A DNA stretch of 12,023 nt from Candidatus Zixiibacteriota bacterium (GTDB taxonomy: Bacteria > Zixibacteria > MSB-5A5 > CAIYYT01), in contig CAUJJY010000003.1 in the NCBI GenBank assembly GCA_963205155.1, positions 1 through 12,023 of the forward strand. Direction: 5' to 3'. The position numbers were made by a program, and so were the translations under genes. Below the pieces are notes generated by a model. It worked only from the letters and a program-made list of their open reading frames with translations, was not told the origin of the DNA and did not search any database. Shown here piece by piece: positions 1-6,749 of the stretch (positions are counted from its first letter, which is position 1; every line of letters begins with the position of its first letter).

Positions 1-330
1 ACTCGTGAAATCATCAATCGATTGATTCAGGACAACACGCTGAAGGTTGTGGCCGCAGCCGACGCAGATGCCATATTGCGGGGGGAGGTGGTCAAGTACG
101 AACGAAACGCCTACACCTACGACAAATCGGACAATGTTTCAGAGTATCGCGTCAATATTTACATCAACTTCGTCATGGAGCGCAAAGGCGGGAAGGCGCT
201 GGCCGAGCGAAGCTATGTGCTTGGCTTCGGAGTGTACTCGGCCACGACACAGACTGAAGACGACGGCAAACAGCAGGCAATTGATAAATTGGCTCGCGAT
301 ATTGTCGATGAATTAACGAAATCCTGGTAG
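1..330 (+). CDS. lptE: LptE-family LPS-assembly lipoprotein, 3' part
   Basis: The reading frame is open from the first base, so the 5' end (signal peptide, lipobox and the first strands) lies outside the window. About 109 residues remain. They match the C-terminal half of LptE-like proteins: an 'I-x-D-N-x-L-K-V-V' segment, then 'ADAILRGEVVKYE', a Tyr-rich turn, an alternating beta strand 'SEYRVNIYINF', and a final amphipathic helix (AIDKLARDIVDELTKSW). In known systems LptE is an outer-membrane lipoprotein that plugs the LptD barrel and helps deliver lipopolysaccharide to the surface. A TTG at 22 is in frame but sits inside the conserved domain, so it is not the true start. The next gene, an outer-membrane barrel, fits an envelope cluster. 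The family call rests on pattern resemblance. A generic secretin-like or DUF-type lipoprotein is the main alternative. Confidence 0.7.
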   Translation, partial: TREIINRLIQDNTLKVVAAADADAILRGEVVKYERNAYTYDKSDNVSEYRVNIYINFVMERKGGKALAERSYVLGFGVYSATTQTEDDGKQQAIDKLARDIVDELTKSW

Positions 331-403
331 GAACTTTTCGAGTCCTGCCGTACTATTATAGATGTTCATGAGGCTGCAAACCGACAACCCTGAGGAAATC
401 GCA

Positions 404-1402
404 ATGAGACGAATTGTCTTATTCTCTACTCTCCTGATGCTCGTTTTATCATCGACACTTTTGGCTGGAAAGAGCAAGGTCGGAACTACCGCCTATCCGT
501 TCCTCAAGATCGGTGTCGGCGCCAAGGCGCTGTCAATGGGCGGCGCGTTTGCGGGCCTCGCCAACGATGAGTCGGCAATTTATTACAACCCCGCCGGGCT
601 AGTGGGAATGCAAACCAAAGCGTTGTCCGCTTCATACATGAACTATGTGGCGGATATCCAATCCGGCAGCGTGATGTTTGTAATGCCGAAAGGGACAACC
701 GAAACGGAAGATGACCAGTATAGCTACAGCGAAGATGACGAACCGATCCTCTATGACAGCAAGTCGGCTCTGGCTTTTGCGATCACTTATTTGAGCTATG
801 GAACAATTGATGAGACCAACTCATCGGGTCAGGTAATCGGCGACTTTTCCGGATCTGACATGGCTTTCACACTTGGCTATGCCAACAAAATTGCCAAGCA
901 GTTATCGGTCGGCGCCAATGTGAAGTTCATCTACCAGAAAGTCGACGAGTTTTCTTCTCAGGGTATAGCTGCTGACTTAGGCCTACTCTATCGCCTGAAA
1001 GATGGGCGCACCAATCTAGGTGTTTCGGCTTCGAATCTTGGTGTTCAATTGTCCGGGCTTTCCGAAGAACACAAAGACCCGCTTCCGATTCTGGTACGCG
1101 CCGGGCTCTCACACCGCCTGCGCGAAATTCCAATCACAGTCTCCGGGGAGGGCGTGCTGCCTTCAGATAATGATTTGTATGGCGCGATCGGATTGGAGTA
1201 TCAACCCAATATTCCACTCGCCTTCCGCGCCGGCTACTCAAGCTTTGGTAGCAACTACAAGACTGATGGTGATAAAGACAATACCGCCGGATTCTCTTTC
1301 GGAGCCGGGTTCTCATTTCCAAAAATCAATATCGACTATGCTTTCCTTCCCTATGCTGATTTGGGATCGTTGCATCGCGTCAATTTGGCATATCGCTGGT
1401 AA
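404..1402 (+). CDS. PorV/PorQ-family outer-membrane beta-barrel protein
   Basis: This is a 332-residue FadL-like barrel protein. The start at 404 is preferred over an in-frame ATG at 362 because a TGAGGAAA ribosome site (391-398) precedes it and translation then opens with a normal signal peptide (MRRIVLFSTLLMLVLSSTLLA, cleavage near residue 21). The family signature follows: 'GAKALSMGGAF' around residue 45 and 'ESAIYYNPAGL' around residue 60. The rest alternates like membrane strands and ends in an aromatic residue (LAYRW), as expected for BAM-inserted barrels. In Bacteroidetes, PorV is the shuttle that hands type IX secretion cargo to the sortase. Many FCB members of this family have no proven type IX role, so the precise function is open. 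An acidic, Tyr/Ser-rich stretch near residues 100-113 looks like an exposed loop. The following lipoprotein starts 2 nt after the stop, so the two are probably cotranslated. Confidence 0.85.
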   Translation: MRRIVLFSTLLMLVLSSTLLAGKSKVGTTAYPFLKIGVGAKALSMGGAFAGLANDESAIYYNPAGLVGMQTKALSASYMNYVADIQSGSVMFVMPKGTTETEDDQYSYSEDDEPILYDSKSALAFAITYLSYGTIDETNSSGQVIGDFSGSDMAFTLGYANKIAKQLSVGANVKFIYQKVDEFSSQGIAADLGLLYRLKDGRTNLGVSASNLGVQLSGLSEEHKDPLPILVRAGLSHRLREIPITVSGEGVLPSDNDLYGAIGLEYQPNIPLAFRAGYSSFGSNYKTDGDKDNTAGFSFGAGFSFPKINIDYAFLPYADLGSLHRVNLAYRW

Positions 1403-1404
1403 TA

Positions 1405-1863
1405 GTGTTTCGAAAACTGCTTTATAGCTTGCCGATATTATCCGCATTAATCATCCTTTCATGTGGCAGCGATGGACCATCGGCCCGCAGCCGCGTGCTT
1501 GACTTTGTGCGACTGATTCAGGCCGATTCTCTTGCTGATATTACCCCCTTTGTGGACTTGGATTCCTTGGCAGCAAACGAGTTTAGCGATGCAAAGTATG
1601 ACAGCCTGACCCTCGCAGAAAAAAAACAACGCTTGTTAACAGGATTCATTGGTTCAGGTGAGTACCGTGGCGTATGGGCCAAGTCACAAATCGTGGTGAA
1701 TGAGGAATTTCGCCGGGATGACACGACTGCGCTCGTCGAAGTGTCGTTTATCGATCGGTCGACCCGCATTCAATATTACTCCCAAATGGGGCTCAAATTG
1801 AGGGGCGGTGTTTGGGCGATTACCAACTTCAAAGCCAACCAGGAAAACCGCGAGTCACGATAG
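1405..1863 (+). CDS. Small lipoprotein, NTF2/DUF4878-like in size and pattern
   Basis: The 152-residue product starts with GTG only 2 nt after the stop of the barrel gene. There is no convincing ribosome site, which suggests translational coupling. The N terminus is a lipoprotein signal: basic 'FRKLL', a hydrophobic core, and lipobox LILSC with Cys20 as the acylated residue, followed by G-S-D. The mature part has an alpha+beta pattern: an N-terminal helix (RVLDFVRLIQADSLADITPFVDLDSL), then strands in 'TTALVEVSFIDRST' and 'GVWAITNFK'. That is how small NTF2-like or DUF4878 lipoproteins look ('domain of accumulated damage, then tryptophan in the last strand'), but there is no diagnostic motif. 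The likely site is the periplasmic face of a membrane. The lack of Asp at +2 favours outer-membrane sorting if the Lol rules of E. coli apply. The specific function is unknown. Confidence 0.75.
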   Translation: MFRKLLYSLPILSALIILSCGSDGPSARSRVLDFVRLIQADSLADITPFVDLDSLAANEFSDAKYDSLTLAEKKQRLLTGFIGSGEYRGVWAKSQIVVNEEFRRDDTTALVEVSFIDRSTRIQYYSQMGLKLRGGVWAITNFKANQENRESR

Positions 1864-1902
1864 TGACTGCTTCGCAAACCTCGCGCGCTGAATGAATTAT
1901 CG

Positions 1903-2274
1903 ATGACATCTTGGTTTCAGTTCGGCAGGCGCGGTTCCTCTGTGCGTAATATCCAAGAAATCTCCGTGCACGAACTAAAGGAGCGGTTGGAGAGCGACAG
2001 CTCGCTGCTTTTGATTGATGTGCGAACAATAGAAGAATACGAAGATGCCCGTGTCCCGCATGTCAAAGCGCGAATTGAGTATCAGATCATTGCGCGCGAC
2101 ATCGATTTGACGCAATTTCCGAAAGACCAGCCAATCTATCTGATTTGCCGAGCCGGCCGGAGAAGCATGGTCGCAGCGAAAGAGTTGGCCGAATGCGGAT
2201 TTCAAGAATTGATCAATATCAAAGGCGGGATGAACGATTGGATTCAGTCTCTCTATCCGGTGATTAAACGGTAG
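1903..2274 (+). CDS. Single-domain rhodanese-like sulfurtransferase
   Basis: The 123-residue protein has no signal peptide and consists of one rhodanese domain. Visible landmarks are 'ISVHELKERL' (first helix), 'LLLIDVRTIEEYEDARVPH' (the conserved D-V-R-x-x-x-E-Y/F motif), the active loop CRAGRRS with catalytic Cys82, and 'ELINIKGGMNDWIQS' (the G-G-x-x-x-W end motif). Family members move sulfane sulfur through a persulfide on the loop Cys. The six-residue loop of GlpE/thiosulfate type fits sulfur rather than phosphate chemistry. The usual 'HIPGA-N-IP' is altered to 'HVKARIEYQI', a mild oddity. The ATG at 1903 is used, but no clear ribosome site precedes it, and GTG at 1942 is an alternative. 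The gene lies 39 nt after the lipoprotein and is probably in the same transcript. Its physiological partner is not evident. Confidence 0.88.
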   Translation: MTSWFQFGRRGSSVRNIQEISVHELKERLESDSSLLLIDVRTIEEYEDARVPHVKARIEYQIIARDIDLTQFPKDQPIYLICRAGRRSMVAAKELAECGFQELINIKGGMNDWIQSLYPVIKR

Positions 2275-2385
2275 CCATCTGTTGCGCGTCTGCACATTGT
2301 CCCTCCGAAACTTTGGTTCGTTTGAAATTGTGGTCTGACATTATATTACGTCGCATCCATTTTCCGGAGCTTGCCAAAAAATCCC

Positions 2386-2414
2386 TTGCATTTCCCGGAC
2401 ACGTTTTGTAAAGT
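2386..2414 (+). promoter_or_regulatory. Candidate sigma70-type promoter for the lipoprotein trio
   Basis: TTGCAT (2386-2391), a 17-nt spacer and TAAAGT (2409-2414) lie in the 195-nt gap between the rhodanese and the first collagen-like lipoprotein gene. The predicted start near 2421 gives a leader of about 50 nt. The match is moderate (3/6 and 4/6), and the assignment rests on spacing and position. The remainder of the gap (2275-2385) shows no gene and no convincing terminator. Confidence 0.4.
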
Positions 2415-2459
2415 GCGGACTGTTATTTTTTGATTATCACGTCTTTTTGATAGCTCTAT

Positions 2460-2466
2460 GGAGGAG
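2460..2466 (+). promoter_or_regulatory. Ribosome site that fixes the start at 2470
   Basis: GGAGGAG overlaps the upstream in-frame ATG at 2458, so that codon cannot use it. It lies just before tandem ATGs at 2467 and 2470. From GGAGG (2460-2464) the gap to 2470 is 5 nt, which makes 2470 the best start. Confidence 0.65.
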
Positions 2467-2469
2467 ATG

Positions 2470-3516
2470 ATGTCGGTTGGGAAGTCGGTTTATCTCGCAA
2501 TAGGCGTACTGTTTTCGGCTTTATTCTTGTTTGGTTGCGAAGGCGATCAAGGATCGCAGGGACCTGACGGATTTGAAGGACCAACCGGTCCTCCCGGAAA
2601 CAACTATTCGCCCGCCCCGGTAGCCACGCAGAGTTTCGCTTTAATGGTCACTAACAGCACTACCAATGATTTTAACGGCGCAGCAAGTGTCGAAATCACA
2701 TCTGATGCCAATGCAGTGCCTGGTGCAAACAGAGTCGTCGCGCGGTTATTGACCAAAGCTCCAACGTTGGATGGAGTCGATGGCGGCACTCAAGAGTGGG
2801 GTGACGCGCCTACATCCAATATTTCTTTGACTAACTTGTTTGGCGTCGACAACGGTATATCAACCGCGAAAGTTCGATTCGGCTATGATCGAACTTACGT
2901 TTATGCACTTGTCAGCTGGACGGAAGTCGCGACCGGTGACTTTATAGTTGCTGCTGACACGACGAAAGATTTTTGGACTTACTTCGAAGGCAATTGGAGT
3001 CGCTCCGGTGGTGAGGATAAGCTCTATCTGGCATGGGAGATTTCATCGGTTACTGGGTGGGATGCTGGCGGTATTGCTTCAATTTTCGACGGAGCGAATT
3101 TTAGAACCTCGGTTGATGGTGAGCGCGCCGATCTATGGGTCTGGCAGGCGACGGAATCGTATTACGCCGACTTGAGCTCAGACAATGTAGTAGTCTTCTC
3201 GGCAGAGAATGGCTTGCAGGCGGACCTCGGAATATCGGCCGTATTAGTAAATGATCCGGTCGGAGGCGGGCCGCGCTTTATGAGATCGAATTCGCCGAAG
3301 GCAGGGACGGATTATCCGTTACTGGCCTTTGAATATGCGGCGTTTGAGCCTGGTCTTGGTTGGCTAAATGGCGCGACCATCCCGGGATATATTACAATGG
3401 TTCCGGCCGGTTCGACGGCGGATATCCAAAGCGTCGCTACTTTCTTTAGCGATACTTGGATTGTCGAGCTTCGGCGCCTTCGAAACACAGGATATGCCGA
3501 CGATCTCGGCCTGTAA
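2470..3516 (+). CDS. Lipoprotein with collagen-like tract and EB_dh-like domain, copy 1
   Basis: The 348-residue product begins with a lipoprotein signal ending in lipobox LFGC (Cys23). Six collagen-type Gly-X-Y triplets follow (residues 25-43), then a linker. The remainder is a beta-rich domain shared with the next two genes: 'FALMVTNSTTNDFNGA', 'PTLDGVDGGTQEWGDAP', 'AKVRFGYDRTYVYALVSWTE' near residue 150, 'GEDKLYLAWEIS' from 181, 'RADLWVWQA' with D221, and the end 'WIVELRRLRNTGYADDLGL'. This order (DG-x-W, YVY-x-W, D-K/R-L, D-x-W-x-W, C-terminal W-x-V-E-x-x-R) resembles the cytochrome c-552/ethylbenzene-dehydrogenase haem-binding family (EB_dh). The Cys-x3-Cys-His seen in copy 3 is replaced here by 'GGIASIFDGA', so the copy may not bind haem. 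It should sit on an outer face as a lipid-anchored protein. A CBM9/DOMON-type ligand domain is the alternative reading. Confidence 0.75.
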   Translation: MSVGKSVYLAIGVLFSALFLFGCEGDQGSQGPDGFEGPTGPPGNNYSPAPVATQSFALMVTNSTTNDFNGAASVEITSDANAVPGANRVVARLLTKAPTLDGVDGGTQEWGDAPTSNISLTNLFGVDNGISTAKVRFGYDRTYVYALVSWTEVATGDFIVAADTTKDFWTYFEGNWSRSGGEDKLYLAWEISSVTGWDAGGIASIFDGANFRTSVDGERADLWVWQATESYYADLSSDNVVVFSAENGLQADLGISAVLVNDPVGGGPRFMRSNSPKAGTDYPLLAFEYAAFEPGLGWLNGATIPGYITMVPAGSTADIQSVATFFSDTWIVELRRLRNTGYADDLGL

Positions 3517-3548
3517 ACACGGCATCTAATTTTGGGAGTAATATAGCA

Positions 3549-3605
3549 ATGCTTTTGATTTCGAGTTCTAGACTGCGGAGACCTCAGGGAGGAACAGATG
3601 CATAG
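3549..3605 (+). CDS. Possible 18-codon upstream ORF
   Basis: ATG at 3549 opens an 18-codon frame (MLLISSSRLRRPQGGTDA) that spans the ribosome site of the next gene and stops 8 nt inside it in another frame. GGGAG at 3534-3538 is 10 nt upstream, a long spacing. It could couple translation of copies 1 and 2, but chance is just as likely. Confidence 0.12.
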   Translation: MLLISSSRLRRPQGGTDA

Positions 3606-4881
3606 GGGAATTATGTTCATCATCTGCCTGGGTCTTTTCTTGGGCATGATCGTGATGAGTGGTTGTGAGGGGGACAAGGGCGAACCGGGTCGGGTTGGTG
3701 GCCCCGGCGATCGCGGAATTCCCGGAACTGATCCGGATCTGGATCGACCGCAGGACCGTTACTTCGGTATAGGTGTCGTTAATGAAAATGAATTGGCCGT
3801 CGCCGGTAACAAGCGCGTCTTTCTGACTTTTGACTCGACGGCGCGAGCTTCCCGGGATACGGTGGTTGCTGCCCGAGTTCAAATCCCACCGCTAATCAAC
3901 GGTATTGATGGCGAAGAGATTGAATGGGGTGAACAGAAATCGCGAGTTCGCACCAGCTTATTGAATACCACCAGCGGATTGACGGATCCCGAGCTTTTCG
4001 AAGTCGTCTGTCGCGCTGCATGGGATGAGTACTACATCTATACCTACTTCCAGTGGAAAGAGCGTAAGGTGTCCGTCCGTACAGAAACCGGCGACTCTAC
4101 CATATATGAAGTCACTACTTCTGATGGTCCGAACGAATTGGTGATGGACGCTCTTAGCAAAATCATTGAGTCGATTGACTCCAGCTTGACACCTTATGAC
4201 ACAACACTATTTCAGTGGATCCGCGTTCCGATTCTCAATGTTGAGACTCTATTCTGTTTCTACGACCCGATTGAACAAGAAACGGTTTGCGTAATCGATA
4301 CGACATTTGGCGATACGACACTTATCTGGTTCGACTCCAAAAAGGGCGAAGACAAGTTCGCTGTTTTCTGGGGTGATACCGATGTCGACAACTGGTCAGA
4401 TTTAGCTTTCCGCGAGTTCTTCAATATGCCTGGTGCCGGCGGGGCTTTGCCGGCCGAATTATTTGTTGACGCATGGGTCTGGGGCGCAGGGACTTCGAAT
4501 CCAGTTTCAACAGCTGATGATTGGAGTCTGACCTCCCGTGGAAAGGCGCCAGATGTCGGAGCCGCATCATTTATGATCAACCTCGCACTTCCAGATTCAG
4601 TTCCGCGGTATCAATTCTATCGTGACCCGAATTACAAGTCACAGTTGACGCTTCAGCGAGAGATTTATCCCCTCTGGTATTTCGACGCTGTCGGATTCAA
4701 GCCCGCAGGATGGGATCTCAATCGTCCAGTATACTTGCCGGGAATAATTTCGACGATTCCAAGCGGAAGTCGTGCCGACATTTATGCCCGCGCAACATTT
4801 GATGATTCAGGTGGCGGAATCTGGACCTTGGAAATACGCCGGGCTCGCAAGACAAACTCCGGCGACGACGTGGTCTTTTAG
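3598..4881 (+). CDS. Lipoprotein with collagen-like tract and EB_dh-like domain, copy 2 (enlarged)
   Basis: The 427-residue paralogue of its two neighbours starts at ATG 3598, 5 nt after a strong GGAGG (3588-3592). The signal ends in lipobox VMSGC (Cys23). Six Gly-X-Y triplets follow (residues 25-43). The shared domain is recognisable: 'LINGIDGEEIEWGEQ', 'RAAWDEYYIYTYFQWKE' (W153), 'GEDKFAVFWGD' (from 250), 'DAWVWGAGT' (D291), and the end 'WTLEIRRARKTNSGDDVVF'. Between residues 155 and 250 it carries about 65 residues more than copy 1. This extra part is Thr/Asp-rich, with two cysteines (C-F-Y-D-P-I-E-Q-E-T-V-C) that could form a disulfide. The Cys-x3-Cys-His of copy 3 is absent; the region reads 'NMPGAGGALPAELFVDAW'. 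The gene follows copy 1 by 81 nt. A role in ligand or haem binding at the cell surface is inferred only from the family resemblance. Confidence 0.75.
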   Translation: MHRGIMFIICLGLFLGMIVMSGCEGDKGEPGRVGGPGDRGIPGTDPDLDRPQDRYFGIGVVNENELAVAGNKRVFLTFDSTARASRDTVVAARVQIPPLINGIDGEEIEWGEQKSRVRTSLLNTTSGLTDPELFEVVCRAAWDEYYIYTYFQWKERKVSVRTETGDSTIYEVTTSDGPNELVMDALSKIIESIDSSLTPYDTTLFQWIRVPILNVETLFCFYDPIEQETVCVIDTTFGDTTLIWFDSKKGEDKFAVFWGDTDVDNWSDLAFREFFNMPGAGGALPAELFVDAWVWGAGTSNPVSTADDWSLTSRGKAPDVGAASFMINLALPDSVPRYQFYRDPNYKSQLTLQREIYPLWYFDAVGFKPAGWDLNRPVYLPGIISTIPSGSRADIYARATFDDSGGGIWTLEIRRARKTNSGDDVVF

Positions 4882-4893
4882 GAGGAGTGAGTT

Positions 4894-6003
4894 ATGACAT
4901 ATAATAGATTCTTGATATTGGCAGGGTTGTTACTCGGTTTGCTCCTCCTGACCGTTCTCGGTTGTGACGGAATTTCCGGAGACCGCGGATTATCTGGCCC
5001 TCCCGGTTCGGGTGGTGAGGATTATGTTCCGCCGATACCGGAAAACCGATTCTTCTCGCTTGCAATTACGAACAACAGCCAACGCAACCATAATGGGGCG
5101 CCGAAGTTGTATCTGGCATTTGATGGCAAACATCAGGCGGCTGGCGATACAATTTATTGTGTGCAGTTGGCGAGCGGTGTCGCTCCGGCAATTGATGGAC
5201 TTGACGATGACGGCACCGGCTGGGGCGATAAATTCACCGATGTCAATCTCTATCGGGCGGCGGGCGACTATAACTTCATCGAGTCCGCTCGAGTCCGTTC
5301 GGCTTTCGACAACAATTACATCTACTTCCAGTTCAGATGGACTGAAGTCGCCAATGCCGAGTTTGGTGTTGAAGTCGCACAGAACCTTGACCCCGATTAC
5401 TGGATCTACCCCGAAGGCGGTTCCGGAAATCCAAGGCGGTGGACTAAGTCGACGACCAATGAAGATCGTTTGAACCTGTTCTTCGAGATTACTCCGGTGA
5501 CGCGCTATTCGAGCGACGGTTGTTATGTGACTTGCCACACCGATGACGCCATCGTAAACGGCAACTTCCATGCCACCAGAGGTTCGCGCGAACGGATGGA
5601 TATCTGGCATTGGACTTCCGCGACCACCAACTTCACCGGCTACGCCATGGATCGTTATATGGACAATGGCTTCAGCGGCGGAGTGCGAAATGATGTGGGA
5701 ATGCCGGTATTTCGCACAAACCGCGAATTTACCGTGTTGGCAGCAGATACGACTGACCGTCCAATGTATATGGCATTTGATGACCCACATAGCAATTCCG
5801 GCTACCCGCTGTGGGATTACCAGATCCGCCCGATGGCCACTTCGGGATGGGTCGCGGGTGACAAGGTAGCGGGATTTGTCAACAGCATCCCGTGGGGATC
5901 GACGGCCGATATCCAGGCAATCGGTACCTATGATGATGGCACCTGGACCGTCGAAATGAAGCGCAGTCGCTTTACCGGCAACGGAGACGACGTCCGCTTC
6001 TAA
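4894..6003 (+). CDS. Lipoprotein with collagen-like tract and EB_dh-like domain, copy 3 (keeps CX3CH)
   Basis: This 369-residue protein is the copy closest to the ethylbenzene-dehydrogenase-type haem-binding family. The ribosome site GGAGGAG (4881-4887) overlaps the stop of copy 2, and the start lies 12 nt after that stop, so the two are cotranscribed. The lipobox is VLGC (Cys24). Five Gly-X-Y triplets follow (residues 26-41). Then come 'AIDGLDDDGTGWGDKF', 'ARVRSAFDNNYIYFQFRWTE', 'DYWIYPEGG', 'NEDRLNLFFEIT', the motif C210-YVT-C214-H215, 'ERMDIWHWTSA' (D236, H239) and the end 'WTVEMKRSRFTGNGDDVRF'. In this family the Gly-Cys...Cys-His and D-x-W-H-W elements are the conserved core. Whether the CX3CH attaches haem c covalently, binds haem b or binds another metal cannot be told from sequence. 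As a lipid-anchored protein it could pass electrons outside the cytoplasm. A terminator follows, so this is the last gene of the unit. Confidence 0.8.
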   Translation: MTYNRFLILAGLLLGLLLLTVLGCDGISGDRGLSGPPGSGGEDYVPPIPENRFFSLAITNNSQRNHNGAPKLYLAFDGKHQAAGDTIYCVQLASGVAPAIDGLDDDGTGWGDKFTDVNLYRAAGDYNFIESARVRSAFDNNYIYFQFRWTEVANAEFGVEVAQNLDPDYWIYPEGGSGNPRRWTKSTTNEDRLNLFFEITPVTRYSSDGCYVTCHTDDAIVNGNFHATRGSRERMDIWHWTSATTNFTGYAMDRYMDNGFSGGVRNDVGMPVFRTNREFTVLAADTTDRPMYMAFDDPHSNSGYPLWDYQIRPMATSGWVAGDKVAGFVNSIPWGSTADIQAIGTYDDGTWTVEMKRSRFTGNGDDVRF

Positions 6004-6025
6004 AGCCTCCAGTTTCTGGAATATT

Positions 6026-6061
6026 GGGTCATCGGTCGTGTGCCGGTGACCCTTTTTCTTT
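6026..6061 (+). terminator. Rho-independent terminator of the lipoprotein trio
   Basis: GGGTCATCGG (6026-6035) pairs with CCGGTGACCC (6043-6052), giving 10 pairs including one T-G wobble around a 7-nt loop. It is followed by TTTTTCTTT. It lies 23 nt after the stop of copy 3 and insulates the trio from the acetyltransferase gene. Confidence 0.88.
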
Positions 6062-6069
6062 ATCGAAAG

Positions 6070-6097
6070 TTGATTGATTTTTCAGGCGCACTAATAT
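6070..6097 (+). promoter_or_regulatory. Candidate promoter for the acetyltransferase gene
   Basis: TTGATT (6070-6075), a 16-nt spacer and TAATAT (6092-6097) lie just after the terminator. The predicted start near 6103 gives a leader of under 30 nt. The position right after a terminator supports it, but the match is moderate. Confidence 0.35.
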
Positions 6098-6111
6098 AGC
6101 TTGAGGACACC

Positions 6112-6135
6112 ATGTTAAAGGATGGCCGGCGATGA
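6112..6135 (+). CDS. Possible 7-codon leader ORF overlapping the acetyltransferase start
   Basis: ATG 6112 is preceded by GAGGA (6103-6107, 4 nt spacing) and encodes MLKDGRR. Its TGA (6133-6135) overlaps the ATG of the acetyltransferase at 6132 in the classic ATGA manner. This ribosome site is at least as good as that of the main gene, so the little frame could load ribosomes for it. If transcription starts near 6103, the GAGGA would be at the very 5' end, which weakens the case. Confidence 0.2.
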   Translation: MLKDGRR

Positions 6136-6707
6136 TGCTAAAATCAAAGAGGATCTATTTGCGTCCCTTGCGGCGCAGCGACGCGATTGCCGTGTTTGAT
6201 GCCGTGACCAAGAGTCGCAGCGACCTTGACCGTTACATGGTCTGGTCGCCGCTGACGACCAAGGTAAAACACACAGCGGCGTTTATCCGGCAAACCTTTG
6301 TCTGGCGACGGCGCGAAGTAGGCTATGCATTCGGCGTGTTTGAGGCTTCGACCGGGGAATATCTGGGCAACTGCGGATTGCACGATGTTCGCCACCGCAT
6401 TCGTTCGGCAGAAATAGGATATTGGATCCGTTCCGATCAGGCCGGTAAGGGTCTGACGACGGAAGCCTCGGCTCTCTTGCTCAAGTTCGCTTTCGAGGGC
6501 CTTCAACTGCACCGTGTGATCTTGCGAGCCGCAACCGACAATGGCGGATCGAATCGGGTGGCAGAAAAGCTCGGTTTTCGACTCGACGGGATTCATCGAC
6601 ACGAGGAACTCCTCGCTCGCGGGTGGATCGATTACAACTATTTTTGCCTGCTCGAAGAAGAGTATCGAACTGCGCGAGATCATATCAATGCGCTGATTAC
6701 CAGATAA
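6132..6707 (+). CDS. GNAT N-acetyltransferase, RimJ/RimL type
   Basis: The 191-residue cytoplasmic protein covers one complete GNAT domain. The opening 'SKRIYLRPLRRSDA' is the usual beta1-alpha1 start of the RimJ/RimL-like (Acetyltransf_3) branch. 'GYAFGVFEASTGEYLGNCGLHDV' forms the central strands, and 'AEIGYWIRSDQAGKGLTTEA' contains the acetyl-CoA pyrophosphate loop (G105-K-G107). 'VILRAATDNGGSNRVAEKLGFRLDG' holds the Asn that begins motif B and the 'KLGF' strand. Family members move an acetyl group from acetyl-CoA to an amine, often a protein N terminus (ribosomal S5, S18 or L12 for RimJ/RimI/RimL), but small-molecule or antibiotic amines are equally possible. Two ATGs occur at 6132 and 6135, with AAGGA at 6118-6122 serving either. 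The gene has its own candidate promoter, and the ATPase gene follows after 42 nt. Confidence 0.9.
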   Translation: MMLKSKRIYLRPLRRSDAIAVFDAVTKSRSDLDRYMVWSPLTTKVKHTAAFIRQTFVWRRREVGYAFGVFEASTGEYLGNCGLHDVRHRIRSAEIGYWIRSDQAGKGLTTEASALLLKFAFEGLQLHRVILRAATDNGGSNRVAEKLGFRLDGIHRHEELLARGWIDYNYFCLLEEEYRTARDHINALITR

Positions 6708-6749
6708 AAGTGGCACATAAATATAGTTATTATTTCAAAGAGGTTTGGC

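Noticed and set aside
354..359. TATTAT as a -10 box before the PorV-like gene
   Set aside because: No -35-like hexamer at 16-18 nt upstream; the gene can be read from the lptE transcript.
362..403. Upstream in-frame ATG for the PorV-like gene
   Set aside because: It would put 14 polar residues before a normal signal peptide, and the ribosome site at 391-398 serves 404.
1892..1906. Four-codon frame (MNYR) overlapping the rhodanese ATG as ATGA
   Set aside because: No ribosome site and too short to distinguish from chance.
3573..3587. Small hairpin CTGCGG-AGA-CCTCAG just before the ribosome site of copy 2
   Set aside because: It has a mismatch and a 3-nt loop with five pairs; not strong enough to claim a regulatory element.
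4990..5790. Long open frame on the minus strand (266 codons)
   Set aside because: It lies fully antisense to the third lipoprotein gene, has no ribosome site or recognisable domain, and the + strand protein has clear family motifs.
6144..6716. 190-codon open frame on the minus strand
   Set aside because: Antisense to the complete GNAT gene; its translation shows no domain pattern.
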